From contig NC_049909.1 in the NCBI RefSeq assembly GCF_001411555.2, forward strand, positions 12,706,686 through 12,770,685: DNA of 64,000 nucleotides, in the 5' to 3' direction. The notes beneath the pieces were generated by a model. The model saw nothing but the letters and a program-made list of their open reading frames with translations. It was not told where the DNA came from and made no database searches. The DNA comes from Juglans regia. Taxonomy: Eukaryota > Streptophyta > Magnoliopsida > Fagales > Juglandaceae. A program made the position numbers and the translations under genes. This document shows positions 13,014 to 30,900 of the stretch, piece by piece. Within the stretch, counting starts at the first letter, position 1, and each line of letters opens with the position of its first letter.

Positions 13014-13966
13014 AAACTCTATGTACATGATGTTGGATGTGGCACAGAAGTACCAAGACAACAAGACAGGGGCTTGGTGTGCTGGACGCACATGATTGGA
13101 CTAGTGTGAGGTACTTTATTCAATTTTTAAAAAAACATTTTGACATAACTATGCGAATATCTGAATCTAAATATACGACACGAACTTGTACTTCAACAAG
13201 CTCTCGGGACTTCACTTCCACTTGAAAAATAGTTGTGCAGACTCTAGGGAATTGTTATTTGCTATGACTACGAGGATGAAGACCAAATATGATAAATATT
13301 GAGAATATAAATAGATTATTATTGGTGGCTGTGATCCTTGACCCCCAATATAAGTTGGGTGTTATAGAATTTTGGATAAATTTCGTCTTTGGGGCAGTGA
13401 AGGCTGCATAGTTTATTAGACTGCTAAAAAGTGATATTGATGACTTATGCAGTCACTACAGCAATAGTGATCAGTCTTCATCCACAGCTGGTAGCTCCTC
13501 ACACTCAAGGTTGACGGGGTCGACATCTTCCTTAGATGATCATGACCCATCTAGAGAGGGTAGAAGCTATCTTATTATGCAGCAGTATCATCAACTCATT
13601 GCAACGAGGAATATTATGCAGTGTACGTCTGAGGTTGAACGATATTTTATAGAAGCTATCGAGGCACCTAGCGGTGTATTTTAGTTATTAACTTGGTGAA
13701 ATGTTAATTCTGCCAAGTATCTAGTCATTTCTCATATAGCTCGAGATGTGCTAGTCATTCATGTCATTACGATTGCCTCAGAGTCGGTGTTTAGCATTGG
13801 AGGTCGCGTATTGGATGCTTATCAAAGTTCATTGTCACCGTCAACCGTGGAGGCCCTCATTTGCACACAGAACTGGATAAGTGAAACACTCATTGGACTA
13901 GATACCGTTGGCGCTGATGCTGAGAGCTATAAGCTTGAATTAGGTAACTTTATATGTTTTAAATGA
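13014..13966 (+). pseudogene. hAT transposase, C-terminal half with dimerisation domain
   Basis: This continues the transposase interrupted at 10361: SMYMMLDVAQKY follows directly, as in the conserved RWNSTYxML motif. The hAT dimerisation region is recognisable at 13748-13966, with ASESVFSIGGRVLDAYQSSL and SPSTVEALICTQNW. Between them are a serine-rich linker (13470-13540) and several stops. The family is clear; the gene is inactive. Confidence 0.8.
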
Positions 13967-14548
13967 TTATTTAATTATTTTTAATGTTTTATTTATTTAA
14001 CTTCTACTTTTTATGATTTTATAGACTTAATTGTGAACCCTAACATAATTGTCGATGACTGAGAGTTTGAGACGAACGCCTCTTGAGAGTTGGGATGGAG
14101 TTGAGAGACTATGGATTATGAAGAACCCCATTTACTGGTGAGAATCAAATTCTATTTTTACTATGTTCAATTTTTTATTATTAGTTTTTTTCTTTGTATT
14201 GATTGCGACTTTCTATCTTCATTTCACGTATGACTATTGAGTGAAATCCTTGCTGCACAAGTGCATATGTCGTTAACTGTTTACAATGTTTATTGTTTAC
14301 TGTTTATGTAGTTATCTCTAAGTCAGTGTTCAGTATTGTAATAAGTGTGACTGTTATAAGTTATGGCTACATGTTATTTAGTTTTTAAACTATTGTATTT
14401 AAGTTTTTTTTTTTTCAATGTTTTTTTACAAGTTCAGAACTGGGTTTTGCTTAGCCCAGAAGTCGAAAAAGGGCCTTAAGTTAGCCCAATATACGATCGG
14501 AGTCAAACTTTGACTCCGTCGGAGTCAGAGCTCAGTCCTAATAGACAT

Positions 14549-17104
14549 GACATGACACTCATCATCCAAAGTCAGAAATGATGGTGTCTTGTCACATCCT
14601 GTTGACTCTTAGCTTTGGAAGGAATTTGATTTGGAAAAATCCATGGTTTGCTGAAAAACCTCGTAATGTGCGACTTGAGTTGGCAACATATGAATTTAAT
14701 TCGTTTGGAAACATGAGTACTAGTCAAACTAGTCAAAGTACTTAGCCAGTTGTACTTACGCTGTATAATCTACCACCGTGGAAGTATATGAAAAATCTAT
14801 ATTTTATAATGAGTTTGCTCATTCCAGGTCCGAGATTACCGAAAAATGATATAGACGTATACTTACAACCATTAATTGCAAAATTGAAATATTTGTATGA
14901 GAATAAGGTCATAACATTTGATTCAGTAATAGACAAGTCGTTCAAGATGCATGCTGCCGTGTTATAGACAATAAATTATTTTTTCACTTATGAAAACTTG
15001 TCAGGTTGGAGTACTAAGAGGAAAATGACATGTCTGACTTATAACAAACATATTCAATCTGAATGGCTTACGTATGAGAAAAAACTATGTTTTATGGGTC
15101 ATCATCGATTTTTACCTATTGACCATATATGGCGTGAAAATTCTAGGATTTTTTATCGCATTGTTGAATGGGGGCACCTTCCACAATATTTTTCTAGCAA
15201 ATATGTACTTACACAATTTGTATATGTTGATTGTAATGAATTTGGTAAAAAGCAATGAAACAGAAAATGAATTGCGAATGAGTTAAATTAGACAAAGAAG
15301 AGTATATTTTTTGAACTCCTATATGTGAATCCTTGTTGGGAATATTAATGTCAATTGAAAGAAAAATGAAGGATACATTAAACTCACGGATGAATTTGAA
15401 GTGGTTGGGAATACGACCGGAAATGCAATTGCAACAAAGTTATCTTTTTATCTACATACCAATTGGGTGGTATACATTGTCAAAGAACGAATGGCAAAAT
15501 TTTGTGAGTGACTAACGAAGATTAAATTACCGAACGGTTATGCCTCAAATCTAACAAGGTGTGTGCGAACAAATGATTGAAAAATTACTGGATTAAAAAG
15601 TCATGATTGTCATGTATTTTTACAACGTATCATGTTTGTTGGTATCCGTGGGTACTTGACGAGAGATGTACATGTGGCTTTGACTGAGTTGGGTACATTT
15701 TTTAAAGACTTATATGCTAGAATGTTGAATGTAGAAGTTTTGGATCGTATAGAATGAAAAATTGCTATAATATTGTGTAAGCTGGAGAGTATTTACCCAC
15801 CATCTTCGATTCATGATTCACTTAGGCGTTCATTTGCTATATGAGGCTCGACTTACATGACCAGTCTAGTATAGATGAATGCATCCCATTGAATGATTCA
15901 TTTGGAAGTTGAAATGCACAGTGGGTAACAAGGCTCATCCATAAGGATCAATTGCAGAAACATATATTGACGATAAGTGACATACATCCTGTTCCAAATA
16001 CTTTCACGGAGTTGATACAAGATTTGGTCGACTGGAAAGAAACTTTTAAGTTGACCAAGCAAGACAACGAAATGGGTTCTCTATCTTTTCCCAACAAATA
16101 CATCCACTTGGTGCAGCGCATGATTATGATTTGTATGGAAGAGAGTTTGAGAAAACTCAGTAGTACGTACGGAACAATTGTCCTGAGATAGAGAGCCACT
16201 TGAAATAATTTGTTATTATTTGTTAATTAATATTGTGATTTGCTTAAAAAATTATAAGAATAGAAATTATTTGGTAATCTTCAGTTTCAGTGATTATATT
16301 GACGTGCTCAAATAACTGTGAGTAAATGATATAAACCAGAAACATGAAAAGGAGTTCCCGAAATGGTTTGAACAACGGGTAATAACATTACAGATGCGAG
16401 TTTGGATTACCAAAAAAATATATTGATTGTTTATTTTTATATGTTTATACTTTATTCAATATATAGGTTGTACAAATGCATGCGAGTAATCCAAATGATA
16501 TATTATATGAACTGTATGCATTGGTGAGTTGCCCCTTGAGACGTGTTGCTCGATATTCTGCATGTTTTTCCGGGGAAGTCACACAATGGATCGAGAACGC
16601 TATAGGAAAACAAAAAATAGTAATGTCCTAGTCGAAGGAAGTCATGATGGAAAAAATATTGATTTCTATGAGGTTATTGTTGAATCTCGATATAATTAGA
16701 ATGAGATGTTTGTGAGAGCTTCTGGTGTATCTGTTTAAGTGAGATTGGTGGGATTTAAGTAATTCTCGAAGGGAAGTCCGTGATAATGAATATTTTTTGA
16801 ATATTAATATATCAAGAAAATAGTACGAATATAATTCTTTTATTTTTGCTTTCCAAGCATGTCAAGTATTCTACTTAGGTAATTCTGAGTTAGGAAATAA
16901 ATGGCGAGTAGTACAAAAGTTTTATCTAAGAAATATAAATGATGTTATCCCTGAGACAGAAGGACAAGATGAAAAAGACGATTATTCATATACTCAAGAA
17001 GCATACCAAAGGGGTCAACCTATCTTTAACTTGTTTGTGGATTTGAGCCAGTATGAAATGATTCCATTACATAGGAAAGATGTTGAGGCTAAAATTGGTG
17101 ATTA
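14549..17104 (+). pseudogene. CACTA (En/Spm) tnp2-type transposase, 3' half, decayed
   Basis: The tnp2-type reading resumes immediately after the hAT target duplication: NPWFAEKPRNVRL and FNSFGNMST are recognisable in shifting frames near 14640-14720, then VFTLYNLPPWKYMK-like and LLIPGPRLPKNDID near 14750-14850, GWSTKRKMTCLTYN near 15005, and GKQKIVMS near 16600. The final part (about 16850-17104) resembles the C-terminal domain that follows the transposase in plant CACTA elements (FYLGNSELGNKWRVVQK). Many stops and frameshifts are present. Together with 5780-6875 it forms one element. Confidence 0.7.
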
Positions 17105-17109
17105 AATCA

Positions 17110-18420
17110 ACAGTGATGATTTTAGAAAGTGATGATTTGAAATTTTAAGTTTTGAGAATTTTAATAGGTTATTTTAGAAGCATAGGATTGAATATAGAAG
17201 TATGAGGTTAATTGGAAATTCACGAGAATTATGTGATTATTTTATAGGTGACGATTAATTATTGTTTGACATTTTTGAGGAATTCTGAAAAAGTTAAGAA
17301 GTTCAGGTAAGCAGGGTTCATATGCTAGACTTTGCATTAAATTAAAATGAGCTGAGGTTATTTTTGAAAAATATACATATTTGATGTTGAAGAGAAATTT
17401 GAACTGCCTCAGTTATTTGTTCTGCATTACTCATGAGATTCAGTTTAAGAAGAAATTATTTTCTGTCATGACTGGTGTAGACATAAGCTTATTTTTGACA
17501 TTTTGTTCCTGAACTTTGAAAAATATAGCGAATATAAAATTTTGTGCATAAATTATGTTGTGTAATGATTTTGTTCTGTTCTGAAGATTTTCTGTACTCT
17601 GATATGATCTGATGTGATTTCTGAAAACCTCTAGCATAACATTCTATTTCTATTTCTGTTCCGTTCTGACCTCACCATGGGTGTAAAACTGTGGCCTCTG
17701 TTCGGGTTGGTAACAACTTTTCTGTTTTTGGTGCACCCACTTTGGAAACAAAGTGGTTTTCTGCGTGGTCTTTCCTATGTGCACCTCGGGGTTCCAAGAA
17801 TGAATAAGGGGAAGATTTACATTCTGTTTCTGCTCGGTTAGCTATCGGGATTTGCACAACCCTACCACAGGGGTTAAACATGGTATTTGTTCTGATATGA
17901 TAAGATAAGATGTGATATTTCAGTTTATGCTATGCTAAAGAGATTTTGATTATGAATATTTTTCGAACTTTCGCTCTGATATTTTTGATAACATGTTCTG
18001 ACACTGCATTTTGAAAACATTATTCTAATTCTGCATTCTGAAATAAAATATTTTTGTTCTGCATTCTGAACTCTGTAAATGCTCATGTATACACACTAGT
18101 ATATGTCCTCTGCTTACTGAGTTGTTGATAACTAATCCCTTATCTCCAATTATTTTTCAGATAATTTTGTTGGTTCAGCTGGAGAATAAGAGTAGAAAGT
18201 TTAGTAAGGTGTGATGATCGTAGTGGAATAAGTGTCTAAGGGTACAAATGCTTATTTGAGAGTTGCAGTTAGTAAACTATTTTATTTTTCGGGTATTTGA
18301 TTTGATGAGTTGAGAATGTTTTCAAGTTTTTGGGGAATGTCTAATTTATGTTATTGGGAATTTCTTTATTGTCGCCATGGAGGAACTTAGATTTTTGGAT
18401 TGATTAAATAGATTAATATT
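17110..18420. repeat. LTR-retrotransposon-like repeat fragment
   Basis: Non-coding, T-rich sequence with the look of a long plant LTR: a GTAAGCAGGGTTCATATGCTAGAC segment at about 17308, TTCTGTT/TTCTGAA runs, and a GC-richer island (17670-17880) with CTCACCATGGGTGTAAAACT. No terminal repeats or target duplication could be fixed. It separates the CACTA relic from an RNase H fragment. The open frames inside are short and unconvincing. Confidence 0.4.
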
Positions 18421-18434
18421 TTATGGATTAAATT

Positions 18435-19047
18435 ATGGAAGATTCTCATAATTTCCAACTGTATGCAATCATTGCAATGGACACCTTGTGGTATTGTAGA
18501 AACTGGAGCATCCATGAGTCCAAAAACTCCCATCGACCAATTTGTGACACAAATCCTCAACACTTATACAACAAGGCATGGGAGTGGAAAACACTGATCA
18601 ACCTCCCTGAATGGTCCCTCCCATCACAAGAGCATTTCTCAATCACATTTGACATGGCAGTAATACCACATGGCAGCACGTCAACAGTAGTTGGCAGGGT
18701 GGATCAGTCCAGTTTGTAGTAACAGAATTCTCAACTAGCTGTAATCCACATCAAGGGGAAGTTATGGCAACACTCATAGGTGTCCAAGAAGCACACTCAA
18801 GCAGCTAAAAAAGATTATCATAGAAGGAGATTTACAAAAAGTCATAGCAGCTTTGCAACAACCACATGAGAACACTAATTGGATAATTGAGGGCATCATC
18901 AGTGACACACAATTCCTTCTGCGAAGTTTTGAGGAGTGGACAACAGTAAAATTATATCGTTCTCAGAATCGATGCATACATTCCATTGCTCAATGGGCAG
19001 CAACCAACAACATGTTATGTAGCATATCCTTGAATAGGTTCCCCTAA
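18435..19047 (+). pseudogene. RNase H-like fragment of a non-LTR retrotransposon
   Basis: Two frames (18435-18719 and 18853-19047) together read like the C-terminal RNase H domain common in plant LINE-derived proteins. The first has W....WEWKTLINLPEWSLP and ITFDMAVIPHGST..VVGRV. The second follows IIIEGDLQKVIAALQQP and contains WIIEGIISDTQFLL and HSIAQWAATNN, matching the typical conserved ending. The frame shift and the lack of an upstream reverse transcriptase show it is a dead 3' fragment. Confidence 0.6.
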
Positions 19048-19348
19048 TGTCTGTTGGAATTACATAATGGGAAAGATCCACATATCTAAGCTATTTGCTA
19101 CTGTTAAATTGTACTTTTAATTTTCAACACCAAGAACAGTTGTCCTTAATGTTTCTAAAGTTTCTAATGAAGACTACTTGTTGAGAGAAAAGCAAAAAAA
19201 AAGGAGTAAGAAAAAAGCTAAAGGCAATCGTCTTATGCAACCGTGGTGCAATCATGGGCCACGTCAGTTTAATGAAATGATCATGATCATGTTTCATAAA
19301 TGAAGAAGTGGCCTTTTCTGGTTTTGGGAGGAGAGATTAAACACGGAG

Positions 19349-19513
19349 TAATGCTACATACAGTCGTGGAAAGCGCAAACGCCGTGCAGTCGCTTTGAAA
19401 AAGAATGGGGTCTACGATTAAAAAATTAATTTTTTTTTCATGTGGGTCCTATATTTATTCGCTTTTTTCAAAGCGACGGCGCTTATACACTCACGACTGC
19501 AAATATCATTTCT
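19349..19513. repeat. Foldback MITE, 165 bp
   Basis: The inverted ends share CAGTCGTG/CACGACTG, and the inner GTCGCTTTGAAAAA pairs with TTTTTCAAAGCGAC. The middle is AT-rich with CATGTGGGTCCTATA. A diverged relative lies at about 27110-27245. It is non-coding and lies upstream of the TAR2-like gene. Confidence 0.7.
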
Positions 19514-21814
19514 ATTAAACACGCCGTTTAGAGAATATTTCAATCCCCGCGTATGCCCCCCTCCTTCTCCTTCAACCTCTCTCTCTCTCAAAGTGAACTC
19601 TAATCGATTACCTCCCTTCTCCTTCGATTGTACATAGCATTTCTATCAAAGGTGGGAGCAATAAAAATGGAGATTTTCACTTGCCAAGGTGCGGAGGCTG
19701 AACCCCACAAACCTATATAAGTCGAACAATATGAGTATGGGACGGAGCCAACCACCATATTATTATTCTTTGTTCTGTGTTTGACTTATACATCTCATTG
19801 AAAATTTTCCTTTTCTATTTCTTTTTCAAAGAGATCATTGTCAATTATGCTAGTAACTTGTGAATCGACTTCATTTTCATTTATTTATGATCTACCAATT
19901 GAATGATTTTAATTTTCTTCTTTCCCGATTTGTCTCATATTTTTTGTACAAAAGATACTGCTCCAAACATAAAATGCTATATTTTTTAGTCAATTGTGCA
20001 TCCCATTTTAGAAGAATCCTACACTCTTAGGCGAGATTTTGTATATTTATATTTTTTAAATCCATTTTTTATTTGGAATGTACAAACTTCATCATTGAGT
20101 AGGTTTTTTATTTTCTTGAAGGGATGTTTTCAGGGATGAGGACAATATTTGAAAAGTTTCTCGCGGATGTCGATAAGTGGATTAAAAGACTTGACCGTCG
20201 AGTTGTTGGTCCAAGACTTGGAATTGGAAGGGACCCGTTTCTTCTGGTGTGTTTTTATTAAATCTGTAGTTTATTGAGTGATTAAGCTCCCTTGAAAAAT
20301 ATGTGCTTTGACAGAATTTCTTGATAAAAGAAACATTTGCAGATGGTTTATAGGCAAAATGCTACAGTGAGATGGGTTTCGAAATGGATTTGGGATTTGT
20401 GCCTTTCACTTTCACCCTTCTGTTAAGTGAAGCAGAAGTGTGAGGATACATGAGAAATTAATCCATAAAGAAGGGAGATAGAGGGATTTAGAAGAAACAA
20501 TGGACCAAAAGTAAAAACTCAAATTATTGCTGAGATACCCAGAAAAGCAACAACTTGTTGAACTGCAACTTATTATTTAAGGTAGCAAAACACTTACCTG
20601 GGAACTAAACTAGTTTCCCAGAAAACCTGTTCTCTCTGAATTCTCATTAATCACTCTTTCTTTCATTTTTAGTTCCTAGTCCAGATCAAAACTCTCAAGT
20701 AGTGACAACTCAAAAGCGACACAGATTTAGCAAAAATGTTGAAAATAAAATTAACCCAAAAAGAAAAAAAAAAGTTTAAAGAGAGGTGAATGGAAAGAGG
20801 AGAAAGGAGAAGAAAAGCAAGGCTGCAAAACTGGGAGGATGCAGAGGGAATAACTATTAGCTTCTTTTATATAAATATATATATATATTATATATTTTAA
20901 ATTCAGCATTTTTCTCGTACTTTATTGCATAGGTTTCTGTTATAAATATGGAACAGTGAATGAACATACGCCTGAGTAGGAGTGTATTGCTTCGAGGTCT
21001 ACTCTTCTGGCATCGGAAAGCGGCGATTTTCACGGAAAGTGTTATCGGGATTTCTTGTTTCCTGAGAAAATCTCCTGTCGGAGGGTATTCCAATTCGAGG
21101 TTGTCGGACCCTCTCGGCACATTTTAGCTTCTCCATAACTCCACAGTTCTGGGTTTTAATTTTTTACTGAAGTATGCCAATGTATGAGGATTTAGGATTG
21201 AATCTCTTGTTCATTTAGTGAGTTTTGTCTGAATCTCCTTGGAAAGCTCTGGAAAATCATGCTGGTACTTGGTATTCATTCAGCTAACATCCATTGAAAA
21301 AAGCTGAAGATTTGTATGGAGGTCTTGACAGGGTAGATCAAATTTCAAACGTAGACCCCTGAGATTTCCATGCACAGGGGCTCTAGAAACCCTAGGATTC
21401 AATATATTTTAGTTAATTTTCAGGGTTTCGGAGTCCTTCCAAAGTCCCAAAGCCACCACCAAGCTCTTTTCCACTATTTCTGTTTCTCACTTTTGTAAGT
21501 AGTGCTTCAAATTTCAGTTTCCTGTGTTTGAACCAGTAACTTAACTCAGAGAATCCATATCAGATACTCGCTAACCTGTTCTGCATGCATTAAACTCTCT
21601 CCCATACAGTTGTCATCCCGGTTTTTTCTTTTTCTTTTTCTTGTTTTCATCTATCCGGGCTCTATAAATCCCCAGCCGGCTTCACTGCCTTGCATTCACT
21701 CAAAACAAGCTCTCATAGCAGTGTATACTCAATACTCTGTTTTCGTGCTCTATTTCTTTCATTACTCTGTTTTCCTTGACGGTTTCTTTCAATACTCTGT
21801 TTTCCTCTAATCCG
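19514..21814. other. Upstream region of the TAR2-like gene
   Basis: About 2.3 kb without a recognisable gene. A CT-rich tract lies at 19550-19630 and a CCTATATAAG box at about 19710. A 42-codon open stretch at 20124-20250 (MFSGMRTIFEKFLADVDKW...) ends at a potential GT donor; it could be an exon of something unrecognised or chance. Just before the TAR2-like start, 21727-21806 carries three imperfect copies of an (A)TACTCTGTTTTC unit about 30 bp apart, probably within the 5' leader. A pyrimidine-rich TTTTTCTTTTTCTTTTTC tract lies at 21620-21645. Confidence 0.5.
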
Positions 21815-26475
<4,661 letters not shown>

Positions 26476-27902
26476 CCCCTAAGCAGGAGGAAATTTGGGA
26501 AGAAAAAAGGGAAGAGGGGGTGGGGATGGGGGTGGGTGGGTTAAATAATGAGCAATTCATGTACATTATATTTATATATATATATATATATATATCGGAA
26601 TCAGTTTAGTCAAAATTCGACCACATTTATATAACTTTATTAGAGAAGTTTCCCAAATTAATAGATTATTAAACGATATAGCGAATAATTTCATTTTTAT
26701 TGTGTTATAATATTATTTTTAATTTTACAAAAGTGTTTAAAAATTAGAAGGAAATGAAATTTTTTTCTATATGCATGTATAAATTGTTTGGAAGATACTT
26801 ATAAAACCCGTTAATGAATAAATTTGAATTTATTTGAAAATAAATGAATATTGGTGGTCATAAATAATCAAACTAGACTCGAATTCAAATAAAAACCAAC
26901 AGAATTTGATTATTTACTATTTTCATTAGAACTTTGCCAGTTTACACCCTTGTCTATTAATAATTTCTAATTTAGTAATTGTGGATCATGTTGACTTAGT
27001 GCTTGATACAATATATACACACACACAACAAATTAAAAGGAGAAAAATAATTGCAATTCCTTTGAAAAATAGTTAGGTCTATTATAGAAAAGATATTTAC
27101 AACTGTAAATTATGCAACCATCCCGTAATCGTTTTAAAAAAAGTGAATAAAACATAAAACCCACATAAAAAAAATTAATTTTTTAATAGTAAACTCCACT
27201 CTATCAAGGTCGGCATTTACGCACTTCACGATTGTATATAAAATTACCTATTCATTTTTGCACTAAATGTAATCCTAATGATTATTAACAATACTAAATC
27301 CGATATTAATGTGGAAACTTACCATATCAGCCAGCATAAAAAAGTATTGGCGGTTTGACATTTTTATAATTGTAACGAGTCTCCCCGATAAATGGTGTTT
27401 GCATATTGACTTGTATGTAACAAAACTATATAAAACTTTTGCACTACACTTACAGGTGGACCACTGAGTCTGACTCCACTCCTATGGCAAACTATTATAA
27501 ACCACATCTTTGATCCAGGCTCCCTCAGACTTGCGATTTATTACCAAGAGAACACACTCTTTAGGCCATTTTGCCATTTTGTTGGGAGTTTAGAACTATA
27601 TAAGGTTTGCATTGTGATGAAATCAGTAAATGAAAAGGAAGAAATCTAGGTTCATTTCAAGTCAAAGGGCTAGTCCACAAAGTGTGCTATTTCTGTGGAG
27701 CATCCAACTACTCTCACCTTAGCATCGTCTACTGGATACATCCATGAGGGTCCTTCAAGTCATGGTTAGCATGTGCCATGGAACATCCAGAAGACCTCTA
27801 GATAGGATACAAAATACAGCTTAGGCCCTATGGCTCAAAGGAAACAAAATAACATACTGGAGCCTTTCTTAGGCTCATTACTGAACAGCTTTTAAGTGCC
27901 TC
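26476..27902. other. Convergent intergenic region with repeats
   Basis: It holds the likely 3' UTRs of the TAR2-like gene (plus) and SmF (minus). After the TAR2 stop come a G-rich tract (26515-26540) and a TA dinucleotide run at about 26573-26595. Around 27110-27245 is a diverged copy of the foldback MITE seen at 19349-19513 (inverted AATCGTTTTAAAAA- and GATTGTATATAAAA-type ends, ACCCACATAAAA centre). No gene is visible. Confidence 0.55.
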
Positions 27903-30900
27903 TTACTCTCTATCAGCTTCTTCAATTTCTTCATCCTCTGGTACCCCACGAAGATAGAGAACATTGTTACATCTGCAGATGGAAAAACATTACAAGATTC
28001 AGTGAAGGCAATGTAGAAAATCAATTAAATTAAAGAACTGCTTTCCTGTCTACTTCCACAGCTGTTATTCATGGTGATCACAGATCCTCTCTTGATTCTC
28101 TTTTCCATAGGAATTCAACATTTACAAGCACTGGACTATTTGGTGCATACCAGTAGAGTAAAAGAATCATTTCTATTTCCAGTGAATGTAATTCAGTTTA
28201 TGGGTTCTCTTGTATAGTTGGTGTGCATTAAGATTTAAGATTGGCTGCAAACCACAAAGAAACAATAGAAGGGAAAATTCACAAGTAAACGCAAAGGTGA
28301 TTTTCATTATCTTACATATCTGCTACGGTTCCAAAAATGCAGCAGACTTGAAACCCACAACACCATATCTACTACAGTTCGGAAGTTTCTATAGCCTCCA
28401 GTCAGCTAAGATACGGATACCCTACTTTTCTCAACTGCTTGAGCTCTGCTCCAAAACATAATCATATTTTTACACCATAATTTAATCTGAGTCCTAATCC
28501 AAACAACCCTAATTCCTACAAAAATCTCTGCTGTCAGGAAAATCTTCAATCCCAACAAGCCCAAAAGTTTTGTTTCCCAGCTGTTAAATCAGTACAATTC
28601 AATCTTTCAAGCCTGATTTAAGTAAGAAGCCCTCTACTTCTTTCTAACAAGCTTTATAACTTTGAAGCCTGAATCTTCCCCTATGGTTTCCCATCAATCA
28701 AACCTAGAAATATCTGTGTGTGGCAGTCCTACATCAGATTCTGTATCAGAGCCCCTGATGTACATCTGAGTGTCAAAATTTTCTTTTATATGGATTTGCT
28801 GACACTTCTTATTTAACCTACTAGGACGATGACAACTAACTTGACAAATAAACAAATTTTCTGGAAAAACCAAAAGACTCCTAAATTCCTAAGACTGAAA
28901 ATTCAGAAATATTCTGAACCAAAAATAACTAAGAAATTAACCCTAAAAATAAGAACCCATACACCAAAATAAAACCCACAACCCTACGTTTGTTGAAGTC
29001 CACATTCTCTGTCAAATTTATTTTTTATAAGAGGTAAATTTTATTGATACAAATGAAATAGGCATAGCCCGTGCATACAGGAAGTATACAAAAGAACACC
29101 TAAATACATTCTAGGATTGTCTGTCAAATTGAAGTAAGAGTTTATGGGTTTAAAGGAATAGGAGACCAATTGCATCGGGTCTAGTACATGGTGATGCAAA
29201 TAAGCATAAACTAACCCACACTAACTCAATTAACAAGAGAAAGCAGACATCTAGTTTTTTCACGTTAAAACAAAACCAACGCCAGTTATGCCAGCGACAC
29301 TTCTCTACTCTCATGGGTTGTTGTTGATATTATGGAATAAATAAAGCATGCTTTTAAATGAATTTATACCATCCAACCTCATTTGAAGACCATTAAAATT
29401 ATACATTCTCCAGTCAAACCAAAAGGAGATTCACATCTCATATATTGTTGAATTATCATATATAATATATGTGATGAGATTCTGCTTGGAAACATTGATT
29501 AAAAAAAAGAGGAACTTCCATACAAGTTGTATTCCAACAAAAACCATAACCAAGAAACTCTAACAATTGGAGAAGTTACCTGATCAAAATCTCTCCCAGA
29601 TTTCCAGTGAATTGCCCATCAATATACTCCTCAGTGTTAGCTAGCTGCAAGAAAGATGTCATATAAGCTTTTTTTCCCCACACAAAAAACAGGGTCATTA
29701 GCAGCCACTAAATTCAATAGGCATCACGTTAAACAACAGACATTTAGATATGTACTCATATGAGGGTGAAAGTAGCCAAGTATATAAGATTTCAGAGTTC
29801 ACACATTATGATGTTGTTTGAAGCACATTTCAGCATTAATGTCCTGCATTTATAAGAAAATAATTGGATTTCTAATTTTAGTTTTATTCTTACTCACACT
29901 GTTACAATGGTTCAAACATAGGGCAGGGCTGTAAATGAACCAGTCTAATCGATAGCCCGCTCAGTACTCGCCCGGTTAAACTCGAATTGAACTCGACTCG
30001 TGAAAAAAAAAAAAAAAACTTACCTGTGAAAGCAAATACCCGCTCGATTAGTAAATGACACATACCCGACAAAACTCGACTCGACTCAACTAAGCCTCGT
30101 TAAGGCCCGCTCGATTATGTTCGAGTCGACTCAATTAAAGCTCATGCATATATTGATAAATATATACATACACCTATGAATATATATGTATTAGCTAATA
30201 ATGTAAGCATAGCACTTTTCTAATTAGCTTAGCACTTTTCTAATTAAATATATAGTGTAACCCAATTACTTATGTCTATATATTGAATATGCTTCATAGC
30301 TACATTTTTTAATTTGTACAATAATTAGTCGATAAGATTTAATAATTTTATATACTAGTATGTGGGAACCACATGATATTATGTATATGTATTAATAATA
30401 TATGTAGGCATATAATATATTGTTATTATGGATAAATATCAACTAGTTAGATATTAATTATTTATAAATTTTTAAAATCTTATAATTCAATAGAGGTTCT
30501 AAGTTGTACAAATTCAATATTAGATTTTTTATTTTTTTATTTATCTAATTTATTAATTATTAAATCTTATTTAAAAAATAAAAAAATAAACAATTTGAGC
30601 TCTAGCTCAGCTTAATCGTTTGTGGGACAAGCTCGAGTTGAGAGTTTAGCTTACCGAGTCGAGCTTGAACAAAAAATAAATAAAAATCTCAAACTCAGGC
30701 TCGAGCTCAAGTATTTTGAGTCGAGCCAATCTTGACAACTCAAAGATCGGCTCGGCTCGGCTTGATTTGATTATAGTCCTATTCAAACATGATGGGCTGC
30801 ACAAGACAAAATTGTGAATTATAAACGAAAAACTTTATTTATAATTCTTCTTTTTATTGGCACTGGGTGTCCAGGAACAGTGTCTCGACTAATCCCGGGG

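Larger units (their letters stand above)
6884..14540 (+). mobile_element. hAT-superfamily transposon, 7.7 kb, decayed and nested
   Basis: The element starts TAGGGCTATGC at 6884 and ends GCTCAGTCCTA at 14540. It is flanked by ATAAACAT (6876-6883) and ATAGACAT (14541-14548), a 7-of-8 match of the 8 bp expected for hAT. Both ends carry subterminal CTCCGACGGAGTC palindromes (about 6936-6955 and 14504-14530). Inside are the two halves of a hAT transposase (9244-10361 and 13014-13966), a small foldback MITE (about 7875-8048) and an LTR-like insertion (10362-13013). It inserted into the CACTA transposase: the CACTA reading continues on both sides. Transposase stops and frameshifts make it inactive. 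Confidence 0.85.

Noticed and set aside
20857..21120. Minus-strand open frame of 87 codons
   Set aside because: Unrecognised, ends in simple repeat, and lies in the upstream region of an opposite-strand gene without support.
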